The notes under the pieces are model-generated. The model was not told the DNA's origin and ran no database searches. It saw only the letters and a list, made by a program, of their open reading frames with translations. Positions 11,687 to 24,862 of a DNA stretch of 64,000 bases are shown one piece after another. The translations under genes were made by a program, and so were the position numbers. How positions within the stretch are numbered: position 1 is the first letter of the stretch; the number at the start of each line of letters is the position of its first letter. Source of the stretch: Colletotrichum lupini. Lineage: Eukaryota; Ascomycota; Sordariomycetes; Glomerellales; Glomerellaceae. The DNA lies in the NCBI RefSeq assembly GCF_023278565.1, contig NC_064681.1:806001-870000 (forward strand), in the 5' to 3' direction.

Positions 11687-14600
11687 TTACTTCACCTCGA
11701 CGCTCGGCCTCCCGTCCACGCTGACGACACCCTCATCCTGCTCATCCATCCACGCGGAATAATCGTCGTTGTCCTCGTCGACACCAGAGACATCCACCGG
11801 TTTAGCCACAATAGGATCGTCAAGCTTCGTATCCCGACGCTGCGGTAACGGCGGTGGCGTCCTGCTCTTGCTCTCCGCCTCCTCTTCATTTCCGTGCCCC
11901 TTCTTCTCGTCGACCACGATGCGATCTCGACCCCTCGTCCTTTCTTCCCGAGCCCCGGTATCCCTTTCGCTGTCAGAGACGTCCTCGGCCCAGGGCTGAA
12001 CGTACGCCGGCGGAGGCATACTCTCCTCCATGGGCGTCGAGGGTTCCGAGTCGAGCGGCGCTTCCACAACCAACAAACTCTCGCCACCGCCGTCCGCGTT
12101 CTTTCTCGTGTCCAGATGACGCCGCGAGGGCAGGGGCGGGGGCGGCACGGGTCTGCGCTCCGATTTTGCCTCCGACGTTGCCGCCGAGTGAGGCCGTTCA
12201 GGGAGATTCGGCGGCGCGATGGGCTTGCGCTTCGGCACGGGGATTGTCGTCACCTTGGAGCCTCTGACAGGCGGGGGCAACGGCGTACCTGGTGGAGGCA
12301 GAGGCTGACCCCTGCCCATCGGCTGGTTGAGGTCGAGCGGGGGATTCTGCTCCGTCGAGGCGCCGTTCTTGGCGTCCTTGTGTTTCTGTATCGCGTTCCA
12401 TCCCCACTGTCTCGCCGTGACCGCAGCGTTGGCAACGGCAGCGAGCGTCGTGCGCTTTCCCTCGCCGTTTGTCGATGCAGTCGAGTTCGTACTGCCAGTG
12501 TTCTCTCTCCGGAAGAGGCCCTTGGAGATGGAGCCCGTAGCGCTTCTGACTGAGGCTCTTGAAGATGTGGTGGGTGAGTTTGGGTCAGTCGATTCGTTAT
12601 TGCGCATCGATTCCGAAGACGAAGCTGTGCCACGGCGTTCCTTGGCCATCGGCGTGCGATCCGTCTCGTTCTCGTTATCTGTGGCTTCGCGCGAGGATGC
12701 GGAGGACTGGCTCGGCGCCTTTGCGACGGGTGGTGGTCTGGCGGGTGTCTCGGAGGGCGTCGTCACCGGCGTTGACCTTGCAGACAGCGCTGCCATCATG
12801 CTGTATGCATGATCTGGTGGTGACGAAGAAGGCTTGAACACGTCTGCGTGCGCAGCATCGGTGCCGACCACGGGGTTTGCTGGGCTAGATATCGATGGCG
12901 ACCTGAACGGCTTAGGTATCGGCGTCGCGGTACTAGGTGAGCCCATGGCATCAACGCTAGTAGAAGAGCTATTCAAAGGGCTGTTTGGCCCCTTGTTCTG
13001 TATCTTCCTGCCGAACAGGCCCGTCGGCGGTGTGTTCTCAACGATCGGCATACTGTGGCTCTTTTCGATCGGTCTCATGTCGCTTTGCACATCGCCCGTC
13101 TCTTCGAGGTGATCGACACCCTCCACGTCGCCCTCTCCAGCCACGTTGGTCTCCGCGCTCAGTGAGCTGACAACCGCATCGTCGTCATCCCAGATTCCGC
13201 CCCGCCATTTCTTGTGCTCCGTGTTGAAGAAGGGCATGTCGTCCCAGAAGGGCTGTACCAGAGTCTCGGCGATAACCTCCTTGATCCGGTTCTCAATCTG
13301 TCGTAAAATAATGGTGTACGTAATCTGCCTCGCGCTCACAATTGGCTCGATTGTCATTTCAATCTTTGGCATGCTGTGGAATGACAACCATATTCTGTTA
13401 CTCGGCGGGGGCTTGATTTTGAATAGCATGTGGCCCTCGAGCTTCTTGATGACCACTGCGAGAACGAGATCGACCTCGCGGACTTTGAAGCGTGCGCCCA
13501 AGTCGATGCGGGCTGTAGCGGCAACCTCCATTCGGAAATTGCCCGTGTACCGCACATCGGCCTCCATTACGCATTCTCCCTCGACGTTTAAATCTTTGTG
13601 ACGCGGGTTTGTGATTATAGGTGCAGACTCGCCGGTGTCGATGCGGCGAATTGCAATGTTGGTGAGGAACGAAGGGCGCTTGACACGGGCAATCTTTTTG
13701 GTGAGCTTCTCACGGATCAAGTGCTCGAGGTCCGTCGTCCTGTAGATGCCCAGGAACACACGACCAATCATGGCATTCAACCACCTCGTGGATAGGTGCT
13801 CCTCGGATGAGTGCAGCTTCTGTACCAACGCAATGATGTTCTTGACCTCGAATTGTTTCGGCCTGGGTGCTTTCCTCTCAGCGCCAAAGTTTTGCTCCTG
13901 GTTACGGAGCATGGCAAAGTAAAAGTCCTCCTTGGCGGAACAATTCTCTGAGAAGAGGTAGAACGGCTTGGATAGCTGGCTGTCCGGTCCGACCTCGGGG
14001 CCATCTGACCTCCTCGATAAACACAGCGCATTCCTCTTGATGTAAAGCTCGCCTTCTGGTGTGACATCTCCTCCCGAGTATATGCTAATGTCGTGGTGCA
14101 ACAGAGAGACTACGTGCCGGACCTCGATTTGTTCGTCGTCGTCGAAGAGCATTAGATGCCCGTGTCTGTGGCAAGTTAGTCTCTGGAGTAGACGAGCAGT
14201 TGCAAACGGATCGCGAGGGGGGTCGCAAACCTCAGTACGACATAGAAGACATTACCAGCATTCTTGGGACGCTGGCTCAGCCCATTTCTGTTATCCAAGG
14301 GTCGTGGCGTCGGTTTCCGCTCGAATATGCTCTTGTACATGGTCTGATAGACGCTCTGGCTCGGCGCGGCGACGGTGGTTGGGCCGGTCGGGGTGGACCT
14401 CTCGATGGGCTTCGCGTTGATGCCCATGGGAGTGTACTCTCTACACACGGCAAAGTACCCCGCCGCGACGTCGTTATCCTGCGCCGAGCGCTTCGTAGCT
14501 GCCGCAGTGGCATCGTCCTTTGCCGCGGCCTTCACGGCCTCGAGAGCGGTGAGGTCGTCGCCGGCTTGGACGATGGAGCCCGGACCGCCGGTAGCGGTAG

Positions 14601-14751
14601 CGGCGTCGACAACTGGATCGCGATTCGTGTCGGCATCCTGTCGGTATGGGAGAGTGAAGTAGGCGTGAGCGAAGACGGTGAGAATCACCAAAGGCAGGAA
14701 GGTCAGGCCTCCTAGGAGGTAAGTGATGAGGAAGCCGGTCCAGCCCCCCAT
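11687..14751 (-). CDS. nvj2: Nvj2/TEX2-like SMP-domain lipid-transfer protein
   Basis: Predicted 999-aa protein in two exons on the minus strand (14751-14231 and 14165-11687), with a 65-nt intron that has a GTTTGC donor and CAG acceptor. Nvj2/TEX2 proteins are anchored in the ER, carry an SMP (tubular lipid-binding) domain and move lipids such as ceramide at ER-Golgi or nucleus-vacuole contact sites. Seen here are an N-terminal transmembrane segment (about residues 8-30, LLGGLTFLPLVILTVFAHAY), a PH-like region beginning near residue 174 (HGHLMLFDDDEQIEVRHVV), and an SMP region at about 290-500 (starting near TRWLNAMIGRVFLGIYRTTD and ending near VQPFWDDMPFF). The long Ser/Pro-rich C-terminal half is low-complexity. 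TEX2 lies near REV3 and SLU7 in other Sordariomycete MAT neighbourhoods, which supports the call. Confidence 0.88.
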
Positions 14752-16194
14752 CGCGCAATTCCCGGAGCCTTTGCCGGTTTGATTCCCTCTCGCACTTTGT
14801 CTGAACTCCTCACTATTCGCGCGGCACCTGTAGCAGTGCTGCTAACGGAAGGACAGCAGACAGAGAGGAGAGATAGGCGGGACCATCGGCGCTTAGGTCG
14901 TTTACGAGAACGAAGAGTGTTCGGGCGGGGGAGAGTCGTATTGGATCGGCAGCGTGAGGCGGCGGTTGGTGGTGGTGCTTGTGGAGAGAGATGGAAGCTC
15001 TTTGTTTCAGGATGGGCAAGTCAACGGAAGCTTGGTGTGCTTGCTGCTTGGAGGCGCAACTATTCGGTAACTTTTTTTGTGTGTGGTGGACAACAGAAAG
15101 TGGACAAGATAGCTCTCATGGATCTGGGTCTTGGCCACAGGGCGTTTCTGGATCGATAAAATGGATCAGGTAAGACAATGGAGAGAGATGCAGGTCACTG
15201 GGAACCTTTGGGGTGGACGTCCAATAGGCCGCTCTGACGCCGTCATGTGATGGTAATGGTAGCTTTGCGGCGTCCCTTGTGAAAGCTGGCAGCAGCAAGC
15301 GAATGGATGGGACGGACGGAGAGAGGGTTGCAGCACTACTCAGCAGACCAAATGTTAATGGAAGACAGGAGATGGTTCAGGGCGGATCGAGAGCCAAGGC
15401 GACCTAGAAGCTGTTGAAGAGAAAGTATGAAGTGGCCTTACGGTGTGCCTTCGCTTTCCAGATTGCCCGAATGTGGAGAGTGGAAGGTGGAAAGTGAAGC
15501 GGTAACCACTAAGTTGAGGGTTCCGAGTGACCCGCAGACCGCTGTTCCCTACCCTCTCTGGGCAAGCCCCCAAGACTCCAACTGCCCTGTGGGTTGTGGC
15601 TCTGGCCCCAATCTAAGGTACGGTCGAGCCGGTAATGAGCATCCCTGCACCTCATCTTTCCTAGGTAGCTAACCTTTTACCCCGCGAGAAACAAGGAGAG
15701 GGGACCCCTGGCGAACAGTGAGGTCACTAAGCAGCAGTAGCTCGTACGAAGTAGCACTGAAATAGTTCGGCTCTTGGATCGCTTTTCCCCATCTCCTCAC
15801 GATGTCATCAGCCAGTCAATAAACCGCCATCTCTACCCTTAGTGCGTGCGTCTGATAAGTATGTGCTTGTCTGTCGCCTCTACCAGTACTCCATTCTATG
15901 TACACCGAATCGGACGGAGCCGTGTCCGTCCAATCCCTTCCACCCACCTTACTCAAAACAGTGGCCTGCCCTTGCCGTGACATCATAACCTCCTTATCAA
16001 TCATTCTATCTGCGAGAGGGCCGTAGCGCTATACCCGCCCCATCATCTTTAGACCGATCACCAACACCGACTTCATCCCCACTGTGTAAGATATCCAGCC
16101 TCCATGGTATTATCCAGCCAAACACCCAAAATGACAATGGCCACACCCATAACACCCGTAACAAAAATCGTGATCCGTTCACAATCGTACAAAA
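14752..16194. other. Intergenic region upstream of nvj2 and downstream of rev3
   Basis: About 1.4 kb containing the nvj2 promoter and the rev3 3' end, both genes being on the minus strand. No gene, tRNA or mobile element was recognised. Confidence 0.5.
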
Positions 16195-19100
16195 TCACCA
16201 CTCCAACGCGGCCCTCCCAGCCTTCGCAACCAGCTCCCGAATGACAGGCTCCAGCGCGCTCTTCTCCGTCTTCAGTCGCGCGCTCTGCTTGACCCGCGAG
16301 TAAAACACGGGACAGTCCTTGCTGTCGCACGGCACCTCGTCCGCCGCCGGGAGCGCTGAACAGCTTCGACAAATCCTCAACACGTCCATGTACTTCCTCT
16401 CCTCGTCCTTGAGTCGCGTCTGCAGGTTAAATAGCGAACTCGGCGCGTCTTGCTGGCACCTCCCACATAATACGCCCTCCACCTGCATCTTGATATTACA
16501 TGAGATGCACGACGCCGACTTGAGGTACGACTCCAACGTCTTCTTGCTGCCGAGCCCACCGGCCGCCCCAAGTGTCTGATCTACCCGCCGGATTCGCTGC
16601 ACTTTAGGCATCTCGTCGTACCACTGCCGGACATTGGCGCCAACCAGGTTAAAGATCCTCTCCAGTGGTGGGATCAGGTTCTTGGAAATGTAGTACTCCG
16701 CGTCCAGCTGCGAGTGCGAGTCGTTGAGCAGGTCTTCGGGCGCTACGCACCGATCGATCAGACGCGCCCCGGGAGCACCCGTGATAACGACGTACGGCAC
16801 CCGTTCTCCGTACTGCGGCTCGGCGCGCGCGTCTTCGAGCATCTTCTTGGTGCTGATGAGCGCACCCGGTGGCGGCGGGCCCTTGTCGCTATATGTGCCG
16901 AGCTTCACCTCCCTCGCGTAGCAAAAGTCTTGCACCGAGACGGACCCGCGCATAATCTTTTCGCACTGTTTCTGGAAGTAGGCTTTGACCTCGCTGAGGT
17001 TCGCCGTCTCGAAGAGGAGCTTGAGAGCTTTCTCTTCAATCTTTTGCTCCGCCGGCGTCCCGTCACGCCTCACCGTCTCGATGCCTTTGGCGTCGAACTC
17101 AGGCGTGACCTGATCCTTGCTCTCGTACTTGTAACCCACGTAGCGCTTCTTCGCCAGGAGAACACACGGGTGATAGACCTTTTCAAACTTGAGCTTGATC
17201 GGCCTGGGGTTCATATCGGTGATGGCTTTGGCAATTTCGTTGCCAATGTCGAACGCCTGGTCCTTGGTTCGGCCCTTGAGATACACGAACAGACTGTCCG
17301 TGTCGCCGTAGACGACTTCCGCTCCCCATTGCTCCTGTGAGTGAATAAACGCGATCGCTCGCTCGAGCGTCTCGCGGCCTGTTTGAACTATACTGTCGGC
17401 AATCTCCGAGCAAGGCATACGACCAGAGAAAGATGCTGATGTGTATCCGTAGGTAACGTTAGCCAAAAGCTTCAGCGCCAACTGCCTGTTATTCAGCAGC
17501 GCCTGCAGCGTTTTGTCGTCCTTGTCTTGCTTCATCCCGCTCTTGACCATGACTCGGGTCTCCAAAATCTCACAAAGCATCTTTGCGAGGAGAGATTTCC
17601 GAATCTCGGGCCGGACGTACATCATTCCATTGGGCGTGATGTTGATGTGATCCTTTAGGAGCTCTAGTAGCCTCTTGTGCCTCTGATACTCGGTGAAGCC
17701 CATCTTGTTCATCCCCCGCCAATTGACAATCCTGCCTAGGAATGTCGAGTAGCACAAATTATAGGCAATCATGACACTGGGATACAGACTCTGAAAGTCG
17801 AGCACCAACAGCGGGCTGTTGTAGAAGTCGCTTTGGGGTTCCATTACCAGCGGGAGACATTCCAATGCGTTTTGGCCGCCGACTTGCTTCCGACTGGGGG
17901 AAACTAGCATAAAGTTCTCGGGTTTTGCAATTCTGAACATAATGGACTCGACCTTGAACTGTGAACCGCGGGAAAAGACCGAGAAGAAGTCCACTCCCAA
18001 CAGTCTGGCTTGCTCACTTGTTCTCGGAATGAGCTCGTTTGACTCCAATATCTGAATATCAATCCTCGTTCGTGTGAGGTAGTAGCGCGTCAGTTTGTCG
18101 AGGTCCCTCTGCCTACTGCTGTTGTACCATTGTGTCAGGGTTCTCCAGGAGTAGTGAGGTATGCGGCGGTGCAGAACGTGCCAGACGACATTCTCCATCG
18201 TATATTGAAGCAGGTTCAATTCTCCCCTCATGGCTCGCCAAATGTTGATCATGTGTCTGCCAGTCACGCGGATCGTCGACGTTGTGTTGAAGCCCCACCG
18301 ATCATTCTCCTTTCCGATACGGCCGTGAGAGTTACTCTTCATACGTGAAAACTCATCGCACAGATCGTAGTCGTACTTTACTCGGGCGCGCTCGATGAGA
18401 TAGCCCCATGAGCTGCCGTGAACCTCATAGCCTGTAAGGATATCAGGGTCGTGGTCTCTGACGATTTGCACCATGCGAACCATGACATCGAGCTCGGACG
18501 ATTCCTCGATAACCTCTGCAGAAACATAGCGCCGCATCCTCTGGGCGAGGGAACCGTCTGGCGATAGGACAACGACACCAGCAATGATCCCCCCTGAAGC
18601 TTCCTGACTACTGCTAGCGGTGCCATCTGCTTTGATAGACCAGAATATGCACTGGACCTCATCCTCGTCAGGATTAGGAACAAACTTGCCCCTCGTGTTG
18701 ACGTGAACCTCGAGGGCCATAGTACTCATGTATTGCGCTTCATGCTTGACACTGGTCGACTTTTTCTTGGGCGAGTATTTGAAGCCATGCTTGTTTTTTG
18801 GGGTAGGTCCGTCAATCTGGGAGAGGTCGCGCCTTGTAGATTGAGGAGTGCCCGTGATCTTTGCAGTGACATTCTTTTGCGCTTTCTGCAGGACATGCTT
18901 CTTGTTCCACCAATCTTGAACTTCCTTAGCGCTTGGAGGTGGTTGAGCTATCTCCCAGCTTCGGTATGAACATAAGCTTGCTTGGGCCTCATAACGCACG
19001 TCGTTCTTGGCCTTGTCAATGGGTGTGTCCGATTTGATGCCGATGCTGGCGGCAGATGTCCCAGTTGGATCAAACTCCGCCAGGAACGGTAGAGTATTAC

Positions 19101-21393
19101 TCTCGAGCCGAAATTCCCGACCGGCATACTCCCTGGGACGAGCCGGGACATCCTTCTCTTTGCTGTAGTAGGCATCTTGGTAAATCATATCGGGAATCTG
19201 CAGCTCCTTCATTGTCGACATGATAAGTTTTGGCGCGGGAGGCAGGACGCCGATCACACACTGGCGTTTTGCGGAAAAGGATCCGATTGCTGTCTGTATC
19301 CGATGAAGAATTGTTTCTGTTCCTGCTTCGGTCCCTGGTGAATCCGTTGTAGGAGTGGCAATTCGAACCTTCTTTGCTGGAGTGACCGGACTGGGCTTGC
19401 TACGTGTCTCCTCCGATGCTAAATTGAAGCAAACACGTTTTTGAGAATCCTTTTCAGCTTGTTGCGAGGCTCGAGGCGGGTTCATCTGGCTCAATCGAAG
19501 TTTCGTGCCCGGGTCCTCCTGGCTTTTGACTACTGGAAATCCCAATAACTGATTGGCCGCAGATTTCGAGCCTGCATTTTGAGACGATCGTGGCTTGTCT
19601 TGGGAGTTTGGCGGCAACATCGTGACCTGATGCTTCTCAGAGGCTGTGCTATTACTTAGGATGCCTTTGAGTGACGGTTTGGGCACTACTGCATCGGACG
19701 CCGGAGCTACTGGAGGCTCGGTTCTCGGACGTTTGGTAGAAGACGCTATCGCATGCGGTGATATCGATCGCTTGACAGATTCCGTACGGCGATGACCTAG
19801 GCTTGATGGGTCGCCCAATTTTGACACAAGCCCTTCCTCCTCGGCCATATCGAGCAGATCGTCCCAAACCGGCACCGTTGGTGGGTTCCCAGTCTTCAAC
19901 CTGCTGGCACAGACGCCTTCGTATATAGATCCCAGCCCGTTGACGGTCTTCCTGACTGTCAGATCGCCAGCGACGGGTTCGCTTCTTGAACCAGTACCAC
20001 TAGTGACTGATGGCTTTCCGTTAATACCAGTGCTATTGATTTGGTCATCCTGTCTTGCCTTCGGCTCGCCCATCTGAAAGAGATCCTCTTCGTCAGAATC
20101 GGCTGGATAAGGGTCGTAATCGTCAACACCGAGATCGAGTACGCCCTTTTCGTCAACTTCGATGCTGCTGGTTGGATTCTTGTTTGCTGGAGCGTGGTTC
20201 GACGGCAGTCCAAGAGCCGGTAGCAGGTTGGCGGGATACAAATCTTCTACTGACTGGAGCGCAGTCTTGACGGCAGCCTCAAGCGGCGAACGCTCCACGA
20301 AAGTCTCAAAGCTCGGCGGCGCGGAATCTTCCAACCCCTTTTCGATTTCAATGAGTTTTGCGACTTCTTCTCTGTACTCTTCCTCGTGGATCCATCCTTG
20401 CGGTTGCGAGTCACGTTTATTCGCAGACATTGAGACCAAAACTTCTGCAGGAAAAGGGCTGCTTCCTGGGTCCGCATTGGGTATTTTCATTTTGCGGCGA
20501 CGCGTCTCGTCTTTCCATAGACCAGCCATACTGTAAACAAGCTTGATATCTGCTGGGATAGGTTTAACACGCTCAACAAAGTCGTGGTGCAGCCGACGCT
20601 CCTTCACCATTCGCCGATTGGTGATGTGTTGAACGCAAATGTCTACCTCGATAGAGCAGTGGCTGACCCTCGGCAGAGTCAGATCGTCGAGGACTCGAGT
20701 CTTAGGAATCGTCCGGTCATGCCAAAGGTGTTGAGAGTTCCCCTCTTGATCAAATGAAGGGATAGGGCCTCTGAAGTATACATCAGATACATCCAAGTAG
20801 CCACACCCGTACAGGTTGTAGTCGGTCATGAACTGTAGCAGGTACTGGAGGTGGGCTTCGTAAGGTTGGAACTTCTGCTTAAGAATAACGCCCTGTTGGA
20901 GCAGATCGGATAACCTTGTCATGACGATGGGATTGAACATGTAGATCTTCAGAAAGAAGCGGTACCCAACGTGGAAACCGTAGAATGGCACTCCTTTGAC
21001 AAGGGTGATGCGGGCGACGAACTTTGCATTTTCTCCGAATTGATCACGTCGGTAGCTGACAGCCAAGGCATGGTCAATAGAGAGATGAAGTCGATAGATG
21101 TACGCGCCCACTTTTAGCAGTTAGCAAGGTCCATTATATGGTTCGAGGACTTATGTACCATCCTCGGGCTCTAAACTGCCACGATACTCGACGTAGACGT
21201 ATGGGAAAGCGCCGTGTATGTGAGCGCAGACTTTCTGCCCCGTTTCGGTCGACCCGAAAACCCTCACGACCGGAACCTTGGGGCCTTTCTTCGCCTGTGC
21301 AGGACCGACATCGTTCCGTAATTGGGGATCGTAATGCGTCGGCGTCGCCTGGTAGTGGTCTATGCAGTTCAACCGAACGCGGAAGAGGTCCAT
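16195..21393 (-). CDS. rev3: DNA polymerase zeta catalytic subunit
   Basis: Predicted 1716-aa B-family DNA polymerase in two exons (21393-21159 and 21110-16195; 48-nt intron). Rev3 with Rev7 extends past DNA lesions in the nucleus and causes most damage-induced mutation. The N-terminus (MDLFRVRLNCIDHYQ) is family-typical. Polymerase motif A (DFQSLYPS) is near residue 1182, motif B (KLLANVTYGYTSASFSGR) follows, and motif C (YGDTDS) is near 1346. The two C-terminal cysteine clusters, CISC..CGRC and CRSC..CDSKDC, lie at about residues 1610-1680 and correspond to the zinc and Fe-S sites that bind accessory subunits. The middle is a Ser/Pro-rich linker. An in-frame ATG six codons upstream at 21411 is possible, but the MDLF start matches relatives better. 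It is divergent from slu7. Confidence 0.95.
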
Positions 21394-22051
21394 GGTGGAG
21401 GCTGTAAACACTCATGGAGGATGAGATGGTAGGACGGAGAACAATGTCATGATAAGGAAGAGCAGCGGTCGGCTTGGTGCATGGTAAGACGGGTTCAATG
21501 ACACTAAGCAGCGAATTCACGACGCGACAAGGTCATGTTGATGCAGAATCCGACGCGTGCTGGGCCAAGAGAAAACGCCCAGGGTCCGCGCAGTCATGTG
21601 GCAACACGCGTGACAGTTTGCTCCTTCGGGACGCCATCCTGCCTGGCCATCATCCACTAAAGCAAAGTGCCTTGGTGTGGGGCATTTTCCAGCACATCTC
21701 ACTGAAGCAGGCTTAAGCACCTTCTACTTCACTATAGGGTCGCCATTCATCATTGATTCAGCCATGAACTTGCTGGCGGATACACTTGAAGCTTTGATGT
21801 TGGATTAATCGAGATTTTCAATTCCACAAGAATATAGCGTGCTTATTCAAGACAGAACCAAAAGAGAATTGGATGCGTAAATCTAGGCCATTTTGTATCA
21901 ATACCTTAGCCATGCATGAAATCTGAGAGTGACTGCTTACATAAGGAGCCGCAACACCTGTGCTTTTCCCGACCCAAATTCACGACGTGAATGCGCCGCC
22001 GCCCAAACTTTCTCTAGCAACAACCCTCTCATACCCTCACCAACCGCCAAG
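21394..22051. promoter_or_regulatory. Shared promoter region of rev3 and slu7
   Basis: The 658 bp between the divergent start codons of rev3 and slu7 must contain both promoters. No specific regulatory motif could be assigned. In-frame codons upstream of the slu7 start are open back to an ATG at 21929 but lack family sequence. Confidence 0.6.
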
Positions 22052-23440
22052 ATGCCGCCGCCGCCACCGCCGCCGAGAAAGACCGACCCCAAGGCGTCCG
22101 CTGCCGCAAAGGAGGAGAATATCTACATTCCCTCTTTCATCAGTAAACGTCCCTTTTATGCCGGCGAAGAAGGCGATGACCAGACCGACTACCTTGAGCA
22201 TCAGCGTATTCAGAAGAAAAACGAGCAGTCACAATGGTACGATCGCGGTCGCAAGGCTGGCCCGGCAGCCACAAAGTATCGGAAAGGCGCATGCGAAAAC
22301 TGCGGCGCCATGACGCACAAAGCCAAAGACTGCCTCAGCCGGCCAAGGGCGAAAGGCGCAAAGTGGACTGGCAGGGACATTCAGGCCGACGAGGTCGTTC
22401 AGGACGTCAAGCTTGGCTGGGATGCCAAACGCGATCGCTGGAATGGATACGACCCTAAGGAGTATCGAAACGTCGTCGAGGAGTTCAACGAGATGGAGAA
22501 GCTAAGGAAGCAGGCGCTTGCCAAGGGCGAGACGGAGGAGGAGGAGCAGGACGATGGCGATAAGTACGCAGAGGAAAACGACATGAGCAAGCATCAGAGC
22601 ACAGCTACACGCCAGCTGAGAATACGAGAGGATACGGCAAAGTACCTGGTCAACCTGGACTTGGAATCCGCAAAGTACGACCCAAAGACGAGATCCCTCG
22701 TGGACGGCGGCGCAACGGTGGACAAAGCCGCGAATCTCTTTGCAGAGGAAGGCTTCATGCGCGGCTCAGGCGACGCCGGCGAGTTCGAGCAAGCACAGAG
22801 ATACGCTTGGGAGGCCCAGGAGAAGAGTGGTGACACCACAAAACATTTGCAAGCCAACCCCACAGCTGGAGAGTTCTACAGGAAGAAGGAGAAGGAAGAG
22901 GCCGAGAAGAAACGTGCGGAGCGGGAGAAGAAGCTCAAGGAACTCTACGGCGATAACTCGCAATACACCATGCCCGATGAGTTGAAGAATGTCATAACCG
23001 AGTCGGAGAAATATGTCGAGTATGACGAGAGCGGCCTCATCAAGGGCGCGCCCAAGGTTATCGCCAAGTCAAAGTACCCCGAGGACGTGTACATCCACAA
23101 TCACACATCTATCTGGGGCAGCTGGTGGTCAAATTTTCAATGGGGCTACGAATGCTGTCACTCGGTGGTCAAGAACAGTTACTGCACGGGTGAGGAGGGC
23201 AAGTTGGCTTGGGAAGCGTCTGAACGGCAACGGACTGGTGCTTCGTTGGCGCTGCAGATGGAGCAACAAGCAGAGATTCCAAAGGCGGATGATACTCCGG
23301 TGAACAAGCCGGCGACAAAGCGGACAGCGGAAGAGATGATGGGCGGTGTCACTGAGGAAGAGATGGAGGAGTACAGGAGAAAGAGGACAGCGGCGAACGA
23401 CCCGATGGCTAAGTTCCTGGGCAAGGATGAATTGGTCTAG
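22052..23440 (+). CDS. slu7: Pre-mRNA splicing factor SLU7
   Basis: Single-exon gene for a 462-aa protein. Slu7 acts in the nucleus in the second catalytic step of splicing, helping choose the 3' splice site. A CCHC zinc knuckle is complete (C81, C84, H89, C94 in [14 protein letters not shown]). The family-specific [20 protein letters not shown] segment follows, then the conserved region around [18 protein letters not shown] and the basic, coiled C-terminus ending in a Lys/Glu-rich tail. An in-frame ATG at 21929 would add 41 residues without family similarity. The start at 22052, with A at -3 (CAAGATG), is preferred. It shares its promoter with rev3 and converges on rps9. Confidence 0.95.
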   Translation: MPPPPPPPRKTDPKASAAAKEENIYIPSFISKRPFYAGEEGDDQTDYLEHQRIQKKNEQSQWYDRGRKAGPAATKYRKGACENCGAMTHKAKDCLSRPRAKGAKWTGRDIQADEVVQDVKLGWDAKRDRWNGYDPKEYRNVVEEFNEMEKLRKQALAKGETEEEEQDDGDKYAEENDMSKHQSTATRQLRIREDTAKYLVNLDLESAKYDPKTRSLVDGGATVDKAANLFAEEGFMRGSGDAGEFEQAQRYAWEAQEKSGDTTKHLQANPTAGEFYRKKEKEEAEKKRAEREKKLKELYGDNSQYTMPDELKNVITESEKYVEYDESGLIKGAPKVIAKSKYPEDVYIHNHTSIWGSWWSNFQWGYECCHSVVKNSYCTGEEGKLAWEASERQRTGASLALQMEQQAEIPKADDTPVNKPATKRTAEEMMGGVTEEEMEEYRRKRTAANDPMAKFLGKDELV

Positions 23441-23733
23441 ACTACCTAGGTATTTAGGCATGGCTTATGAGCATTGCATTGGACAAACATGATACCCATT
23501 TCCCTGTCAAACGTTCGCATACAAGACGGTGCCTCGAGGTGCCCTGAACTGAACAAGAAAAAGACTTTTGTGTAACATTCATTCGTGGTATCCGTATTTG
23601 ATGCAATCATTCCATTTTGCCTCTGGCGAACGCCGTGACTATTAACACCCCGATGATCCCAATGGTTGGATTTTGGTGTGCCAACCATTCCCAGAGTTTT
23701 TTTGACCAATCCTTAGCATAAATGGCGGTGCAT
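23441..23733. other. Short convergent spacer between slu7 and rps9
   Basis: The 293 bp between the two stop codons must hold both 3' UTRs. Nothing else was recognised. Confidence 0.6.
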
Positions 23734-24525
23734 TTACTCGTCATCCTCCTCGTCGTCACCACCGTCACCCTTGGACTCGGCGGCAGCAGCCTTCTTTCTG
23801 CGGACACGGCCGGGACGGCCACCACCGAAGGGCGAGGTAAGGGCGAAGTCAATGTGCTTCTGGGAGTCGAGACGGACGATGAAGGAGGGAACGTTGACGA
23901 TCTGTTTGCCGACGCGGATGTGACGCTGGCGAATGAGGACACGGGCGTGGTGGATGGACTTGGCGAGACCGAGCTTGTAGACGCAAGTCTGGAGGCGGCG
24001 CTCAAGGAAATCCTCGACCTTCAGGGCCAGGACGTAATCGAGCTTCATGCGGGACTCATCGAGGACACCGACGCGCACGAGACGGCGAATGAGGGCATTG
24101 CCTTCGAACAGACGCTTGGGGTCCTTCTCGTCGAGGGTCAAAAGCTGACTGTGGTGGTTGTTAGCCAAGAGGGTGTTCCTCACGCGACCGTTTTGCGACA
24201 GAGCCGAAATCACATACCGGGCAGCACGACGAATCTTGGAGAGGGTAAGCTGGACACGCCAGACCTCACGCTTGTTGCGGAGACCGTACTCGCCAACGAG
24301 CTTAAGCTCGGAGTCACTATTATCGTATCGAAGTCAGTGGTGTGATTCACGACTTAAACAGAGCAAGCTCTTGTTCAGTGGCCGGAGAATACTGACAGAC
24401 GGGCGGCCTCGAAGGGACGGTTGGGGACCTTGGAGGTCTTGGAGTAGGTGAGGCTGTTGCGCGAAATCGAATTAGCATATTGAATTTGGCGGTGCGACTG
24501 CGATTCGGTCTACTTACGGCGCCAT
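23734..24525 (-). CDS. rps9: 40S ribosomal protein S9 (uS4)
   Basis: Predicted 192-aa cytosolic small-subunit protein in four minus-strand exons: 24525-24518, 24453-24397, 24316-24218 and 24148-23734. Introns are 64, 80 and 69 nt, and the first coding exon is only 8 nt (MAP plus part of a codon). uS4 is a primary rRNA-binding protein that helps shape the mRNA entry channel. Sequence hallmarks are [40 protein letters not shown] and the S4 RNA-binding loop [20 protein letters not shown], followed by [17 protein letters not shown]. The C-terminus is basic then acidic (DDEEDDE). Several introns in a ribosomal-protein gene, the first just after the start codon, are usual in filamentous fungi. It is divergent from rpl21. 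Confidence 0.96.
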
Positions 24526-24862
24526 CTTGCCGACTCGTCGATATCCTTCGAATTGTGGTTGACGAAGAAAACGAAAAGGAAAAAAAGAAGAGCCTCTCGT
24601 GAAACTTGCAACACTCAATGCGAAAAATGGCTGTGGGGAGCGAGGGCTGACTAGCGCCTGTCAAATTGTGGGTCCTGTTCGCCTACGATCACGTGCAGTG
24701 CCCTTTTCACAACGAAAAAAGAATTACGGGACTGAGTCAGCAAAGCACACACACGTCGCCGATTTTTTGCCTTGCCCGTTGTGTCTGGAACTTCGTGATC
24801 TTTTCCAAGACCCGACAACACCATCACCAAATTCCGCCCTCTACGACAACCACTCCGGCAAA
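24526..24862. promoter_or_regulatory. Bidirectional ribosomal-protein promoter
   Basis: The 337 bp between the rps9 and rpl21 start codons is the only space for both promoters. It contains a CACGTG E-box (24690-24695), as bound by Cbf1/USF-type bHLH factors, and a TGAGTCA site (24733-24739), the Gcn4/CPC-1 general amino-acid control element. C+T-rich tracts lie close to the rpl21 start. Binding is inferred from motif identity only. Confidence 0.65.

Noticed and set aside
23722..24345. 207-codon plus-strand open frame antisense to rps9
   Set aside because: It is a mirror of the highly biased ribosomal-protein codons on the other strand and has no independent family signal.
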